Source: Mesostigma viride (Eukaryota; Streptophyta; Mesostigmatophyceae; Mesostigmatales; Mesostigmataceae). Taken from it: a stretch of DNA of 20,000 nucleotides. The stretch lies in NCBI GenBank assembly GCA_009746045.1, contig RPFO01000590.1:50001-70000 (forward strand), read 5' to 3'. The notes beneath the pieces were generated by a model. That model was not told the origin of the DNA. It searched no databases and saw nothing but the letters and a program-made list of their open reading frames with translations. A program made the position numbers and the translations under genes. Positions within the stretch are counted from its first letter, which is position 1. Each line of letters begins with the position of its first letter. Below are positions 1 through 12,200 of the stretch, in pieces.

Positions 1-226
1 CTGCCTCCTCCACCTCTCGTCGTACTTGGCTGGGCGATCGAAAGCTTCTTCAGTAGGACCCATGCTGAAAGCATCTTAAGTGGGACCCTCGTGATCTGAT
101 CGCTAGCACACATGCCTCTTGCCCTTGCCAACCAAACCTTCCACATTTCTTGCATAAATCATGCTTACTCCTCGCAAAAATTCGTGCATAATACTTGCAC
201 ATTCCTTGCATAATTCGTGCGTCCAG
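1..226. other. Upstream intron or 5' flank, no exon recognised
   Basis: No PDR-like coding is visible in any frame. The part from about 145 to 225 is AT-richer and repeats short words (TTGCATAA, TTCGTGC), unlike the GC-rich exons. It ends in GTCCAG, used here as the acceptor of exon 1. It is probably the tail of an intron whose upstream exon lies outside the window. No promoter or start codon can be assigned. Confidence 0.4.
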
Positions 227-289
227 CAACTGGTGGACGGGATGGTACGGCTGCAAGAGGAGAACGGGAGTGGGCACCCCAAGCTCGAG
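227..289 (+). CDS. Exon 1 (first visible): end of the N-terminal PDR extension
   Basis: Encodes residues 1-21, ending HPKLE, followed by GTTAGT. Joined to exon 2 it gives [15 protein letters not shown], which follows the pattern before NBD1 in PDR proteins (a [Y/H]P-x-[V/L]-E-[V/I] strand, then a short L-x-VEA segment). That fit is the reason for calling this exon. The acceptor at 226 has a poor pyrimidine tract, so the 5' boundary is uncertain and the exon could begin further left. It starts and ends in phase 0. Confidence 0.5.
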
Positions 290-3200
290 GTTAGTCCCTG
301 GCTTGATCACGGTGCACCCTGTCTGGATCAACACGTCAAAGGGCATGCCACCATCCTCCTGTCGGGGTATGTGGCCCGTGAAGGCGCCGTTTCCCTGCCG
401 CAACGCATGGGTTCACCATCAATGCATGCGCACAACCGCTTGTCAAATCTACAGGCTGCTATCGTCAAGCTCATGTCTCCCATGCTGGTGGTTGATCACC
501 CCCACGTGCATGTCTGCCACCCCCAGATCCAAATCAGGGACCTGTGTGTGGAGGCGAGGGGTGTCATGGCCGGCACCCAGGGCCTGCCCTCCATCGGGGC
601 CAGTGTCAAGAAAGCCGTCCCGCTTGTCAAGGGGGGCCACCGGGGGGCCACCAAGGGCACCATGCGCGTGCTGCACAACGTCACAGGGTCCCTGCGGTGC
701 GTAGCGCCGCCCTGGGAAGGGCTTGCGTTCTCAGTTTCGCACGCTGCAGGCTACTGCATGAAAGCGCTGTAGTAATACTGTCAGCCCGCATGGCAGGTTC
801 TCTGTTCATGTTTCCTTGGTGTCCCCTTTCACTTTCCAAAGGGAAGCAGAGAGAGAGAGGGATGCGAGGAGTAGGAGGGTGGCACATCCCATTTTCGCCC
901 CCCGCTGACCCTTAGCCGACCGACCCCAAAATCAAGCCGCTTGTCCCCTGGCCCTCCCCAACTGCCTCAAGCAAACCACAAACAACGTTTGACTACCCTC
1001 TGGCCCTCCCTGCCTCCCTGCCCTTGCATCTGTACGCAGGCCAGGGACGATGACACTGCTGCTCGGGCCCCCAGGGTCAGGTGCGTGCCTCCCTGATACT
1101 GATACATTCGCTGACGGACTGACTGAAAGATCTCTTATGTACGCCAGTACGTCTGTGGGTGTGCATGCATGCAAAAGGCATTCACGTTTTTTGGGTCTGT
1201 CAGCTCAGACGCAACAGGCCCCACCGGCCACCATGCTGCATCACGTGCTCGCTGCGTGTGCGCAGGCAAGACCATCCTCCTCAAGACCCTGGCAGGCATC
1301 CTGCGTACCAACAAGCGCGTGCAGGTGTCGGGCGACGTGCTCTACAACGGGCGGACGCGGGACGAGTTTGTCATCCAGCAGGCGGTGGCCTACGTCGACC
1401 AGCAGGACCGCCACATCCCTGAGATGTCGGTGGAGGAGACCCTGGAGTTCGCCACTGCCTGCCAGGTGGGTACGCCGGGTCACCGCTGCCTTCGAGAGAG
1501 TGGCTGGACTATGCTTTTTGTTGGACGGATGCTTCTTGTTGGATGGAAGCTTCTTTTTCCTGGATGCTTCTTGTTGGATGGATGCTTCTTGTTGGATGGA
1601 TGCTTCTTGTTGGATGGATGCTTGTTGTTGGATGGATGCTTCTTGTTGGATGGATGCTTCTTGTTGGATGGATGCTTGAATTGTTGGATGGGTGCTTGAA
1701 TTGTTGGATGGGTGCTTGAATTGTTGGATGGGTGCTTGAATTGTTGGATGGGTGCTTGAATTGTTGGATGGATGCTTAAGTTGTTGGATGGATGCTTGAG
1801 TTGTTGGATGGGTGCTTGAATTGTTGGATGGGTGCTTGAGTTGTTGGATGGGTGCTTGAGTTGTTGGATGGATGCTTGAATTGTTGGATGGGTGCTTCTT
1901 GTTGGATGGGTGCTTGAGTTGTTGGATGGGTGCTTGAGTTGTTGGATGGATGCTTGAATTGTTGGATGGGTGCTTGAGTTGTTGGATGGGTGCTTCTTGT
2001 TGGATGGATGCTTGAATTGTTGGATGGATGCTTGAATTGTTGGATGGATGCTTGAATTGTTGGATGGGTGCTTGTTTTGGATGGATGCTTGAATTGTTGG
2101 ATGGATACTTGAATTGTTGGATGGATGCTTGAATTGTTGGATGGGTGCTTCTTGTTGGATGGATGCTTGAGTTGTTGGATGGATGCTTGAATTGTTGGAT
2201 GGATGCTTGAATTGTTGGATGGGTGCTTGAATTGTTGGATGGGTGCTTGAGTTGTTGGATGGATGCTTGAATTGTTGGATGGGTGCTTGAATTGTTGGAT
2301 GGGTGCTTCTTGTTGGATGGATGCTTGAATTGTTGGATGGATGCTTGAGTTGTTGGATGGATGCTTGAATTGTTGGATGGGTGCTTGAATTGTTGGATGG
2401 ATGCTTGAGTTGTTGGATGGATGCTTGAATGGTTGGATGGATGCTTGAATTGTTGGATGGGTGCTTCTTGTTGGATGGATGCTTGAATTGTTGGATGGGT
2501 GCTTGAATTGTTGGATGGATGCTTGAGTTGTTGGATGGATGCTTGAATGGTTGGATGGATGCTTGAATTGTTGGATGGGTGCTTCTTGTTGGATGGATGC
2601 TTGAATTGTTGGATGGATGCTTAAATTGTTGGATGGATGCTTGAATGGTTGGATGGATGCTTGAATTGTTGGATGGGTGCTTCTTGTTGGATGGGTGCTT
2701 CTTGTTGGATGGACGTTCATTGTTGGATGGATGTTGTATGTGCCTGCCCGGTGTGTGAGAGGCCGATTTGTTGCTGCAGTGTGCACAGATAGTACATATT
2801 GAGGCTCGAACGGGTGCGTGCGCGGCTATTGGGGAATTTTGGGGAATGATTTTTCGGTGCTCAAGGCTGATTGATAGTGATTCTGTCTTGATAGTGGTCA
2901 GACACCTGTTCTGGGAGCTCACAGGGGTGTAAGCCCTGGGAAATTTATTGGGGCATGTGTACCAAGTAGACCAGGAGGTACTTCGTATGTCACTCTATGC
3001 CGTATTTGTTCTAGGTGGTAGGTAGTGCTTGGCGTGGAGCTATGTACCCTGTAAATGTGGCTCAACGCTGCTGGAAAACATGTGTCGCGCCACCTGCTAT
3101 ATGCTCGCCTAGCAAGCACGTCAAACCGGCAAATCACTTGTTCTGGGTGCGCGAGGCCAAAGGATTCAAAGTACTGCGGGCCATGGGGCAGCAACATCCA

Positions 3201-6200
3201 CACAATCGTGCACACACGGATTTGGGCAAACCATGATGGTGGATCTGGGGAGAGTATAAGAGCTTCCCGACGCCTAAACGTACCTGTCCAGTGGGGCGTA
3301 CCCACCCCCCATGCCCCCTGCCTGGGTGCGCGCAGGCGGGCATCCCTGGGAAAACTGATGACCGCAAGTACAACATCGTGCGGGAGACGTACGAGCTGTT
3401 GAAGAAGCTGCCAGAGGGCACACAGGTGCGTTCTGTGGGGCATGCCATGTATTCTAAATAATTCTGGTCCATGCACTCTATGATCGTCTAAGCATGTGCT
3501 ATTATGAGGCTACTCTGTGTTATTTGTCTGAATACTTTTATAGTTCCTGCATATCTTGTTGTGGTCCATACACTCAAGGATGATCATATTCAAAAATTTC
3601 TTTTTCCTGTTTATGGTCTATTTTGTTCAGACTGGTGATTTTGGTCCCTGACCCTAGTAATTCTCTTGGATGCAGGGTCGGTGGTTTCCCTTACTAGGCC
3701 TATCCTATCAGTGATTCATACCTAGTGGACCTTCTCCCTAGGGGCCTGCCCTCGGTACACCCCAGGAGGAGGGTTGGGGACGGTCTTGAGTAGTTGGCAG
3801 TCGGACTTGTCCGGGAGCTTGGTCATTCATGAAGTCAAACGGTCTGTGACACGTGGCGGAGTAAGTGGTTGCGCGAGTTACTACCTGAGTGGCTGTCGGA
3901 TGGGCCTTTATAGCATTTCAAACGTCGTTGTGGATGCTGCATGTCCGGGTGTCCTTGCTTTGTCTTGCTCTTGGGGTGTCACCAGGTGGACCCTGTGATC
4001 AGGACGCTCGTCCCCCAGTTGTGGGAGCGCGCCAAGGACTCGAAAAAGTACCCCCTCCCCTCCGTGTTCATGCAACTGCTGGACATCAACCACGTCAAGG
4101 ACACCATCGTGGGCAGCGCCACCGTGCGGGGCGTGAGCGGCGGCCAGCGCAAGCGCGTCACCTTGGGGGAGATGCTGGTTGGGCGCAAGCACGTGCTGCT
4201 GCTTGACGAGATATCCACCGGTGGGTGACGGTACAGTGATCCCAGTCGCCTGTAACAATCTGCCCATCATTTACACAACGAAGACAGGTATGCACCAGCC
4301 TCACCACCGCATTGCCTATCATGCCATGCTTGCTTTGCTATCACGGCGGTTTGAAGGGGCAGTCAGCCCAGCTGATGTTGCCCATAAACAGCAATGGCTT
4401 GCTCATCCTCTTTCCTGTGTGGGTGATCGAAATGTACCAAATGGCCTAGTAGTGATCTCCTCCTCCTCCTCCTCCTCCTCCTCCTCCTCCTCCTCCTCCT
4501 CCTCCTCCTCCTCCTCCTCCTCCTCCTCCTCCTCCTCCTCCTCCTCCTCCTCCTCCTCCTCCTCCTCCTCCTCCTCCTCCTCCTCCTCCTCCTCCTCCTC
4601 CTCCTCCTCCTCCTCCTCCTCCTCCTCCTCTCCTCCTCCTCTCCTCCTCCTCCTCCTCCTCCTCCTCCTCCTCTCCTCCTCCTCCTCCTCCTCCTCCTCC
4701 TCCTCCTCCTCCTCCTCCTCCTCCTCCTCCTCCTCCTCCTCCTCCTCCTCCTCCTCCTCCTTCTCCTCCTCCTCTCCCATCATCCCCACAATTGTGGCGA
4801 AAAAAACTGACTGAATAGCTGGTTGCTTTCTATGTATCTGATTACATCTGCATCGCTCGCCCCCGCAGGCCTGGACAGCTCCACCACGTTCAGCATCATA
4901 CAGCAGATATCCCAGCTGGCCGCCGCCAGCCAGCTCACCGTGGTGATCTCGCTGCTGCAGCCGCCGCCTGAGGTGTTCACGCTGTTCGACGACATCATGC
5001 TGATGTCGGCGGGCCGCCTCATCTACCACGGGCCCCGCGCGCAGTGCTTGCCCCATTTTGAGAGCCTGGGATTCACCGCGTCCCCCAGGTAGGGCCGGCA
5101 CCCAGCCAGGTGTGCACAGGGTGCTGTGCAACTATGATTGCGTGTAAACATAACAAGCCATCCCATCCAGGTTGTTGCTATCGCACACACGTTTGGCGTG
5201 CTGGTGGCGACTTTACACATGGAGGCGTGCGGATCCCTGGTTTTGCTGGCAACGTCACCATGCACTATACAGTGCTCCCCTCACCGCTGCAGTGCTCCCC
5301 TCACCGCTACAGTGCTCCCGTCACCGCTATCATTCGCTTCACCCCTCTCTCCCTGCTCACTCCCATGCCTTACTTGGGTGCGGCCACATCTGGCATAATG
5401 TTGCCCCGTTCCTGAACCACTTCTCATGCCAGGACGGACCCCTCCATCTTTCTGGTAGAGGTGGCGAATGCGGAAGGCCAGCGAGCGCTGCAAACGTCCG
5501 GTCAAGCCAAGGTGGTGCGGTGCCTGACGCCCGCTGAGCTGGCGCAGGCATTCTTTGAGAGCCCTGTGGGTCGCCAGCAGCAAGCGGCGGCGTTTCGCGA
5601 CATCGGGTTCTCCCCCGCGGCCCAAATGGTCCGTTTTGGAGACAGATAAGAGCAGTGCTTAGTAATGATTGTGATAACAAGCTGCCTCCCATGGCCCAGA
5701 AGGTCGGCTTAGGAGACAGATAAGAGCAGTGCTTAGTAATGATTGTGATAACAAGCTGCCTCCCGTGGCCCAGAAGGTCGGCTTAGGAGACAGATAAGAG
5801 CAGTGCTTAGTAATGATTGTGATAACAAGCTGCCTCCCGTGGCCCAGAAGGTCGGCTTAGGAGACAGATAAGAGCAGTGCTTAGTAATGATTGTGATAAC
5901 AAGCTGCCTCCCGTGGCCCAGAAGGTCGGCTTAGGAGACAGATAAGAGCAGTGCTTAGTAATGATTGTGATAACAAGCTGCCTCCCATGGCCCAGAAGGT
6001 CGGCTTAGGAGACAGATAAGAGCAGTGCTTAGTAATGATTCTATCAATATAACGAGTAACTGTTCTTGCTAGGCTCGCTCCTGTTATCTATCTATCCTGT
6101 TATTTATCTATGGCCAAGCACGTTTTCACAAGTACAAAAGACCCACACACACACTGGTATTATTAGCCCACTGCTAGAAGAGCACCGCTGTTTGCGAGCT

Positions 6201-9200
6201 CGGTGCACACTTGGTGTTCAAGCGGCACCTTGCACGCGTTAATGTCCGGGGAGTTTGTCGAACGACTATGACCTTGGCTCATGACGCACAAGCTGGTCCA
6301 ATTCTTCTCCTGTTGTGCCCCTCGTCCTGCCCCCCTGCTGCCACCCGCAGGCGCTCCCTGAGAACCGCTACGTGCTGCGCTTCCCCGCCAACCTGCTGGT
6401 GGCGCTGCGGCGGGAGGCCACGCTCATGATGCGTGACAAATCCGTTGTGCGCGGTCGGCTCATCCAGATCGTGATCATGGGCGTATTCCTCAGCACCCTG
6501 TTCCTGCACCTGGGTGCGTGTCTGTGCTGCATGTGCTGGCAATGGAATGGGCTAGGCATGGGTGGGTTAAGTGGGATAGGCATGGGTGGGTAATTGGGAT
6601 AGACATGGGTGGGTAATTGGGATAGACATGGGTGGGTAATTGGGCTAGACATGGGTGGGTACTTGGGCTAGACATGGGTGGGTAATTGGGATAGACATGG
6701 ATTGTTGAATTTGGCCAGGCATGGGTGGGTAAAATGGGCTGTGTGCAGGCAGTGGGCAGTGGTATGGGCACTGCCTTGTCGGGGCCGTGGCCATGCGTAG
6801 CAGTGAAACTGGCAGGCGGTGACTTTATAGGCTGGGGTGGATGGCATGTCAATATGGGGTTTTAGGACTTTATAGGCTGGGGTTTAGGAGATTTAGTCAT
6901 CACAGTCTGAGCCGTATCCTCGGGATTTCTGCTTGTAACAAAGCATGCATCAACTTTTGAGGAGATTTGCTATCATTTTTATGACACTTGAGCTCCCAAG
7001 AAAGCCAGCATGTGATTCAAAACAATGAGTAGAGCCCCTGCCCAAGGCAGGTTTAAGTAGTCATCTCGTCTCCCTCGCATGCAGGAGCAAGAGCCCCCAA
7101 GGGTGGGATGGGTGGGAAGAAACAATTAGGGGTCACAACCAGCCGACCATGCTTATCAAGCCTACCGTCAAAACGGAAAAACGGCGAAACCAGAAATATC
7201 CTAACACTGACAATTTTTATAATTCAGCTAGCCAGCTCATCTGTCACACGCCTGAGCTGTCAGGCCATGTGGACCATACGAATGCAAACCTTAACACACT
7301 ACCCAACCAAGCAGCACACCAGTCAATTGGTGAGTGCTGGTTACATCAGATTTTATTGCAAATTTTTGACGCAAGTACCGTCAGCATTCCACACATGGCC
7401 GGCCGTTCAAACAAACGGCGCCTGACTTACAAAAGGCAAAGGTAGTTGCCAGTAGGATTCCCCGGTAAACAACAAGCCCCCCATTCGTCTAACAAGCCTT
7501 TCTGCATGTACAGCCACAAGGTGTTGGCGGCTCTTTCTTTCCCGCATTCTGTTTAATAAACTATTTTCAGAGAAATCCGATTTTTTTTTAATGCAATTTT
7601 TTTTTTTTGCATGTATCGCATTACAATATGTGAAGATGCTATCTATACATACTTGCTAGTAGTAGACTATGTCATGGACTATGCTTTACTAAGTGCTAGT
7701 TATGAAATGATAAGAACTTTTCTGTCCTTTCCAAGACTTGGGCAGCATAACGCCGCACATGTCACGCCGTTACTTTTTGCGAGCGTGCAGGTGCGCTGCG
7801 GTTACAGGTTCCTCTGACCTCATGTGACCTGGCCTAACGTCATGCATGACCCAGTATACAGCTGTCGTGCTTCAAGTGATTTCTGTTACCAGCCAGCCAT
7901 CGTTATTTATAGACTGCCCAGAGCGTGAAGCTTAATCGTTATTAGGTCTTCCAGTCTGCTACTATTTCCCGGTATATGGTTTCGAAAATGACCAGCTTAC
8001 GTCCGGGCTTGTTGTGCGCCCCTCTTCACAGGAATGCTCTCTTGCATGCTGGCACTATTGCAATGCATGCCCTTTGACGGCCGGTCGCCACACGCAGAGC
8101 GACGGATATGTATTACCGATTCTTTTCTTTGCTGTTGTGCTGCGTGTGCTGGCACCTGCGGCGTGGCGCTGTGTTGGCTGGCCCCCCCCAGACAACTCGC
8201 TGGACGACAGCCGCTCGTACATCTCCTCCCTCTTCTCGAGTGCCATGATGATGATCCTGGGAGGCGCGCCCCAGATCGCACGCATATTCTCCTACCGCGA
8301 CGTGTTCTACAAGCAGAGGAACTACTGCTTCCTGTCTCCGTCCACCTACGCCGCGGCCATCACCCTGTGCCAGATCCCGCTCTCCCTGGCCGAGTCCCTG
8401 CTCTTCACACTCATCTTCTACTTCGTCGTGCGTGGCCCGCGTGCACTGGCTGCCTCGGTCTTGGTGGTGTCTGTGGCTGCCCCGGTCTTGGTGGTGTCTG
8501 TGGCTGCCCCGGTCTTGGTGGGGTCTGTGGCTGGCACGCGCATGTGGCCATCCACAGGGAAACACCCTGGACACTAAAAGCTGCTAAACCCCGTGTCGCT
8601 TGTGGGTAATACCCTTCAAAAGGGGTGGGCATCATCGCAGTGTCGAGTCAGCGTAACTGCTTGTGGGGCCTTTGTTCGCTGACTCTTCGTTGTTTCTTAT
8701 AACCAGTCTTTTTGCTATCAAAACCAATCGAAAGCCTGCTTCAGAAAGATTGAGGATGTTTGTAGATAGCCCACTGTTAACATGACTTTGATCAGAGCCA
8801 GTCATCATTTCACCCATCCACTCGCACGTCGCAGCCCCATGCATCTATCCCAATTCTCACCCCTCCCACTTTTTACCCCCAGTACTGCCGCCCATGATAA
8901 GTTTTCTTTACTGGTTGGGCTTCACCTTTTTTTCCCCCTTGTGCTCCCCCTTTTTGTCCTGCAGGTCGGCTTCTCCACCCAGCCCGCCTATGCCTTCTTC
9001 ATCTTCTGGCTGCTCCTCTTCATGCTCTCGGCCTCGCTCTCCTCCCTCTTCAAGCTGATCGCCTGCGTGGTGCCCAACGTGGCCATTGGCAACGCGACCG
9101 GCGGCTTCTCCATCCTGCTGCTCGTGCTCACCAGCGGCTTTGTGCTGCTGCGCGGGTCGTTTCACCCCTGGTGGATCTGGGCGTACTGGATCTCCCCCAT

Positions 9201-12200
9201 CTCCTACACCATCCGCGGGCTGGCGGTCAACGAGATGTCCTCGCCGCGGTGGGACGCACCCGTCACGGTTGCGGGCAAGGTCGAGCGCATGGGAGACGCG
9301 GCGCTTGCGGTAATAAAATTGGCTAAATAATGAAGGAATTATTATTGCAGGGATGATTAATTAGAGAGCATAGGCAGCCCCTTGCCTGTTCGTTCATGCT
9401 AGCTGTTGGGCAGACAACATTCACGTTCGGTAGGAAAGCACACGCACACTTTCGTGTGATTTCACATGCAGATCCGCGAATCGCGGTTGCACCGGTAGGC
9501 AAGCGATGCCACTGTGCCTGTTTGGTTGAAGTAAATGTCCTCGACCTGTGAATGCTATTGGTAGGCAGCCGCTGTGGTGCTGTCACATATCCTTAGGCCC
9601 ATTGTGCAAACTGGTGGGGGGCTTCACGCTCCCACGAACCGGATGTAACGTTTTCAGAACAAGAGCCCCCCCGTAATCCCAGACCCCACAAAAAACAGGT
9701 AAAAAATTGCCAAGTTTCAGCCGGCGAGTTTGGGGGGAGAGAAGACTACCGTCCAGGTTCCGTTCATGGAGGACTTTCTCCAACCGTGGAAAACGGGCGT
9801 ACTGTATAACGTGGGGTGGAAAACAAGGTCAGGTAAGGTGGCAAAGACTGGTCACCGTCACTTTGTGAGATCATGCTCGAATTGTCTATGACTTGCAAGA
9901 GTCTCATAGGGGGAGGGGCGGCCGCAGTAGGCAGTTCCGACGTAGTGTGGGCCGGGTCCAGTGGACCTGGTGCAGTACTATGGACCGGGGGCGGCGCTGC
10001 GCCACTTGCCGGTTGGTCAGTCGGCTGGTGCGCGCCACCCCTAGTCGGCTGGTACTTGGTTTTGTGGATGGGCAACAACCAAGCCTCTTTGCAGCTTAAA
10101 GCAATCATTGGATAGCCCCTGGTGTGTTCCCGCGGTGTTCTTGGCAAACGCACAGCGGCCCGTCCTGGTTGCCGCATAGGGTGCCATGTTGGGTGGAGGG
10201 TACGCCCCGTCGTGGTTGCCACATAGGGTGCCATGTTGGGTTGAGGGTACGCCCCGTCCTGGTTGCCACATAGGGTGCCATGTTGGGTGGAGGGTACGCC
10301 CCGTCCTGGTTGCCATATAGGGTGCCATGTTGGGTGGAGGGTACGCCCCGTCCTGGTTGCCATATAGGGTGCCATGTTGGGTTGGCTACCTGGTTAGATT
10401 GCCAAGTGTGATCTGGAGGCTTGTGTTTTTGGAAATGGCCTTCTCATAAAGTCCATGCTGATTACTGATTCATCGTCACTTCGTTAGTTGATCACTTAGT
10501 AGCGGAGCTATAGTTGGAGGCCGCTGCCAGGTAACCCTGAGGCCTAGTACGCAATGCCGGGTAGTGGTGGGGAGCGACCGCCTCCTTCCATCGCATGTCC
10601 ATTGTGTGGTCTTGTCGTCACTGTGCTTCTAGCAATACGGAAACATGGGGAGGGAGATCAGCTAGCCTGCATGTTCTCTCTTGGAGCGCCCCAGCAGATG
10701 CAAGGCTTAGACGTAGCCTGTGCATGTCACGGCAAGACGTTGTGAGCAGCTGAGACAGGGCTGAGCAGTATGTTGTGCCTCTGTGACCTCTCTCCTTGGC
10801 GCCCGCCCCCCCCCCCTCCCCCCGCCCCCCCCCCTTACACACACGCATTACAGACGTTTGACTTGCAGACGCCAGAGTATTGGATAGGCGTCGCGGTCGC
10901 CTACCTGGCTGGGTTCTGGCTGCTCTGTGTGGTGCGTCTGCCAGCATACAGGCACGGCACATTCAACTCTGTTAGTGTAAGGTGACCCAGCAAGCAGCAC
11001 CTGCAGCGTTGGGCCATGGCCCCACATATACATGTGTCCAACGACAGAAGCGGTTTGAGCTGTGGACTGTTGGGAATAAAAAATCTTGAATGAGACAAAG
11101 CATGACACCCTCAGCCGCGGGAGGGTGGTGTGGTTTTTTATGGACAGGCCCTACCGAGGCAAAGTCCCGCCCATGACTTCGTCCCCTCTATTCCTTCCTA
11201 AGTTCCTGAGCCGAGCTCCTTTGTTCGTCCCAAGTGGCGCTGTTAAGCCGCCGTGCATGCGCACTCTGCATTTGGAACACCCCGTGCATTGCAGCCCTAT
11301 CGTTCCGGGCCGTGGGGCGATGGCAGTTTGACACAATACTGACTGGGTCCGATGGGACCAGGTGCTCCGTTATGACCGGGTGCCACATGCTACTATATAA
11401 GGTGTCCAGACATTATATCCGCAACTTTATTTTTCGCCCCCTGCTAAAATGAGGAAATGCGAGGTAAACCCGAATGCCAACGGCGCCCTGGCCATGGGAC
11501 CATGGGACCCATCTCTCTCCCAACTCTGTATCTCTTCCCCCCTTGCGGCGGCTTTTGGCGCCAGCCGCTGCTGTCCGTGTAAAATGCCAGCGGGTGACAT
11601 ACTACTGTACTGGCAGACGGCACGCTGTGCTGGCATACACTATCACGATTCGGCTGGGCAGGCCTTCCCATCGCATCACTCACTGGGATGCTGTCTTGTT
11701 TCTGCTGGCATCTGCGCCCGAATGTGCATGACATGACCACTTCCACACTGTGCCCACCCATCTACCCCTGTGCCCATCCACACACGGTGATTGTCCATGC
11801 TCCCTGTACCTTGTGTGCTCGTCCCCGTACTTATGTGCACGGGGCTTGGATTGTGAAAATGTCCGCCCCCCCCTGTGTTCCCCCCTGGTGCATCACAGTT
11901 GCTGACGGCGCTGGCGCTGACCTACCTCAGCGGTGACCACCACGTGCCTCAGTTCTCTACGGAACAAGAGGAGGCGAATCAGGCGGAGAACGCCAAGTAC
12001 GCGGCGGTCATGCACTCGTGAGTCGTTGCTGATGTCACGCACACCTGAATATGTAAGCGAATTGCTGATGTCATGCACACGTGAATAGCTCGCAGATGTC
12101 ATGCACACATGCGTGGCTCGCTGATGTCATGCGCGCGTGAGTCGCTCGCCTCGCTGCCCGTCAGTTGTGTGTGACTGCCTGCCTTCCCCTGGTCCGTTGC

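Larger units (their letters stand above)
9310..10853 (+). other. Intron 11
   Basis: 1544 bases, GTAATA to TTACAG. It holds a 47-bp array near 10159-10381 and a poly-C tract just before the acceptor. Minus-strand ORFs around 9583-10375 are partly repeat-derived and unrecognised. No RNA gene seen. Confidence 0.85.

Noticed and set aside
50-403. 117-codon minus-strand ORF
   Set aside because: It has no family I recognise, overlaps exon 1 on the opposite strand, and is of a length expected by chance in GC-rich DNA.
161-526. ATG at 161 as the start of the transporter
   Set aside because: Residues encoded from 161 to 226 and 290 to 526 have no PDR similarity, the DNA there is repetitive or AT-rich, and splicing 289 to 527 restores the family pattern. 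The real start is probably upstream of the window.
1480-2922. 480-codon minus-strand ORF rich in [13 protein letters not shown]-type repeats (and a 336-codon one in another frame)
   Set aside because: It is the translation of the 18/20-bp minisatellite, which lacks stops on that strand in more than one frame. A 20-bp unit cycles through all frames, so open frames come free. No unique domain is present, and the array sits in an intron between exons 4 and 5.
4403-5131. Minus-strand poly-Glu ORF and plus-strand poly-Ser/Leu ORF
   Set aside because: Both are readings of the (TCC)n tract. Good splice sites and conserved NBD1 coding on both sides make the tract intronic.
5615-6041. CRISPR-like array
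   Set aside because: Repeats are contiguous with no spacers, and the gene context is eukaryotic.
7108-7445. Overlapping plus-strand ORFs of 105 and 98 codons in intron 9
   Set aside because: No recognisable domain, two frames open over the same stretch, and base composition unlike the exons.
9583-10375. Minus-strand ORFs in intron 11 (66 and 203 codons)
   Set aside because: About a third of the longer one translates the 47-bp array; the rest is Pro/Ala-rich low-complexity sequence with no recognised domain. A search of the translated sequence for homologues would be needed to revive it.
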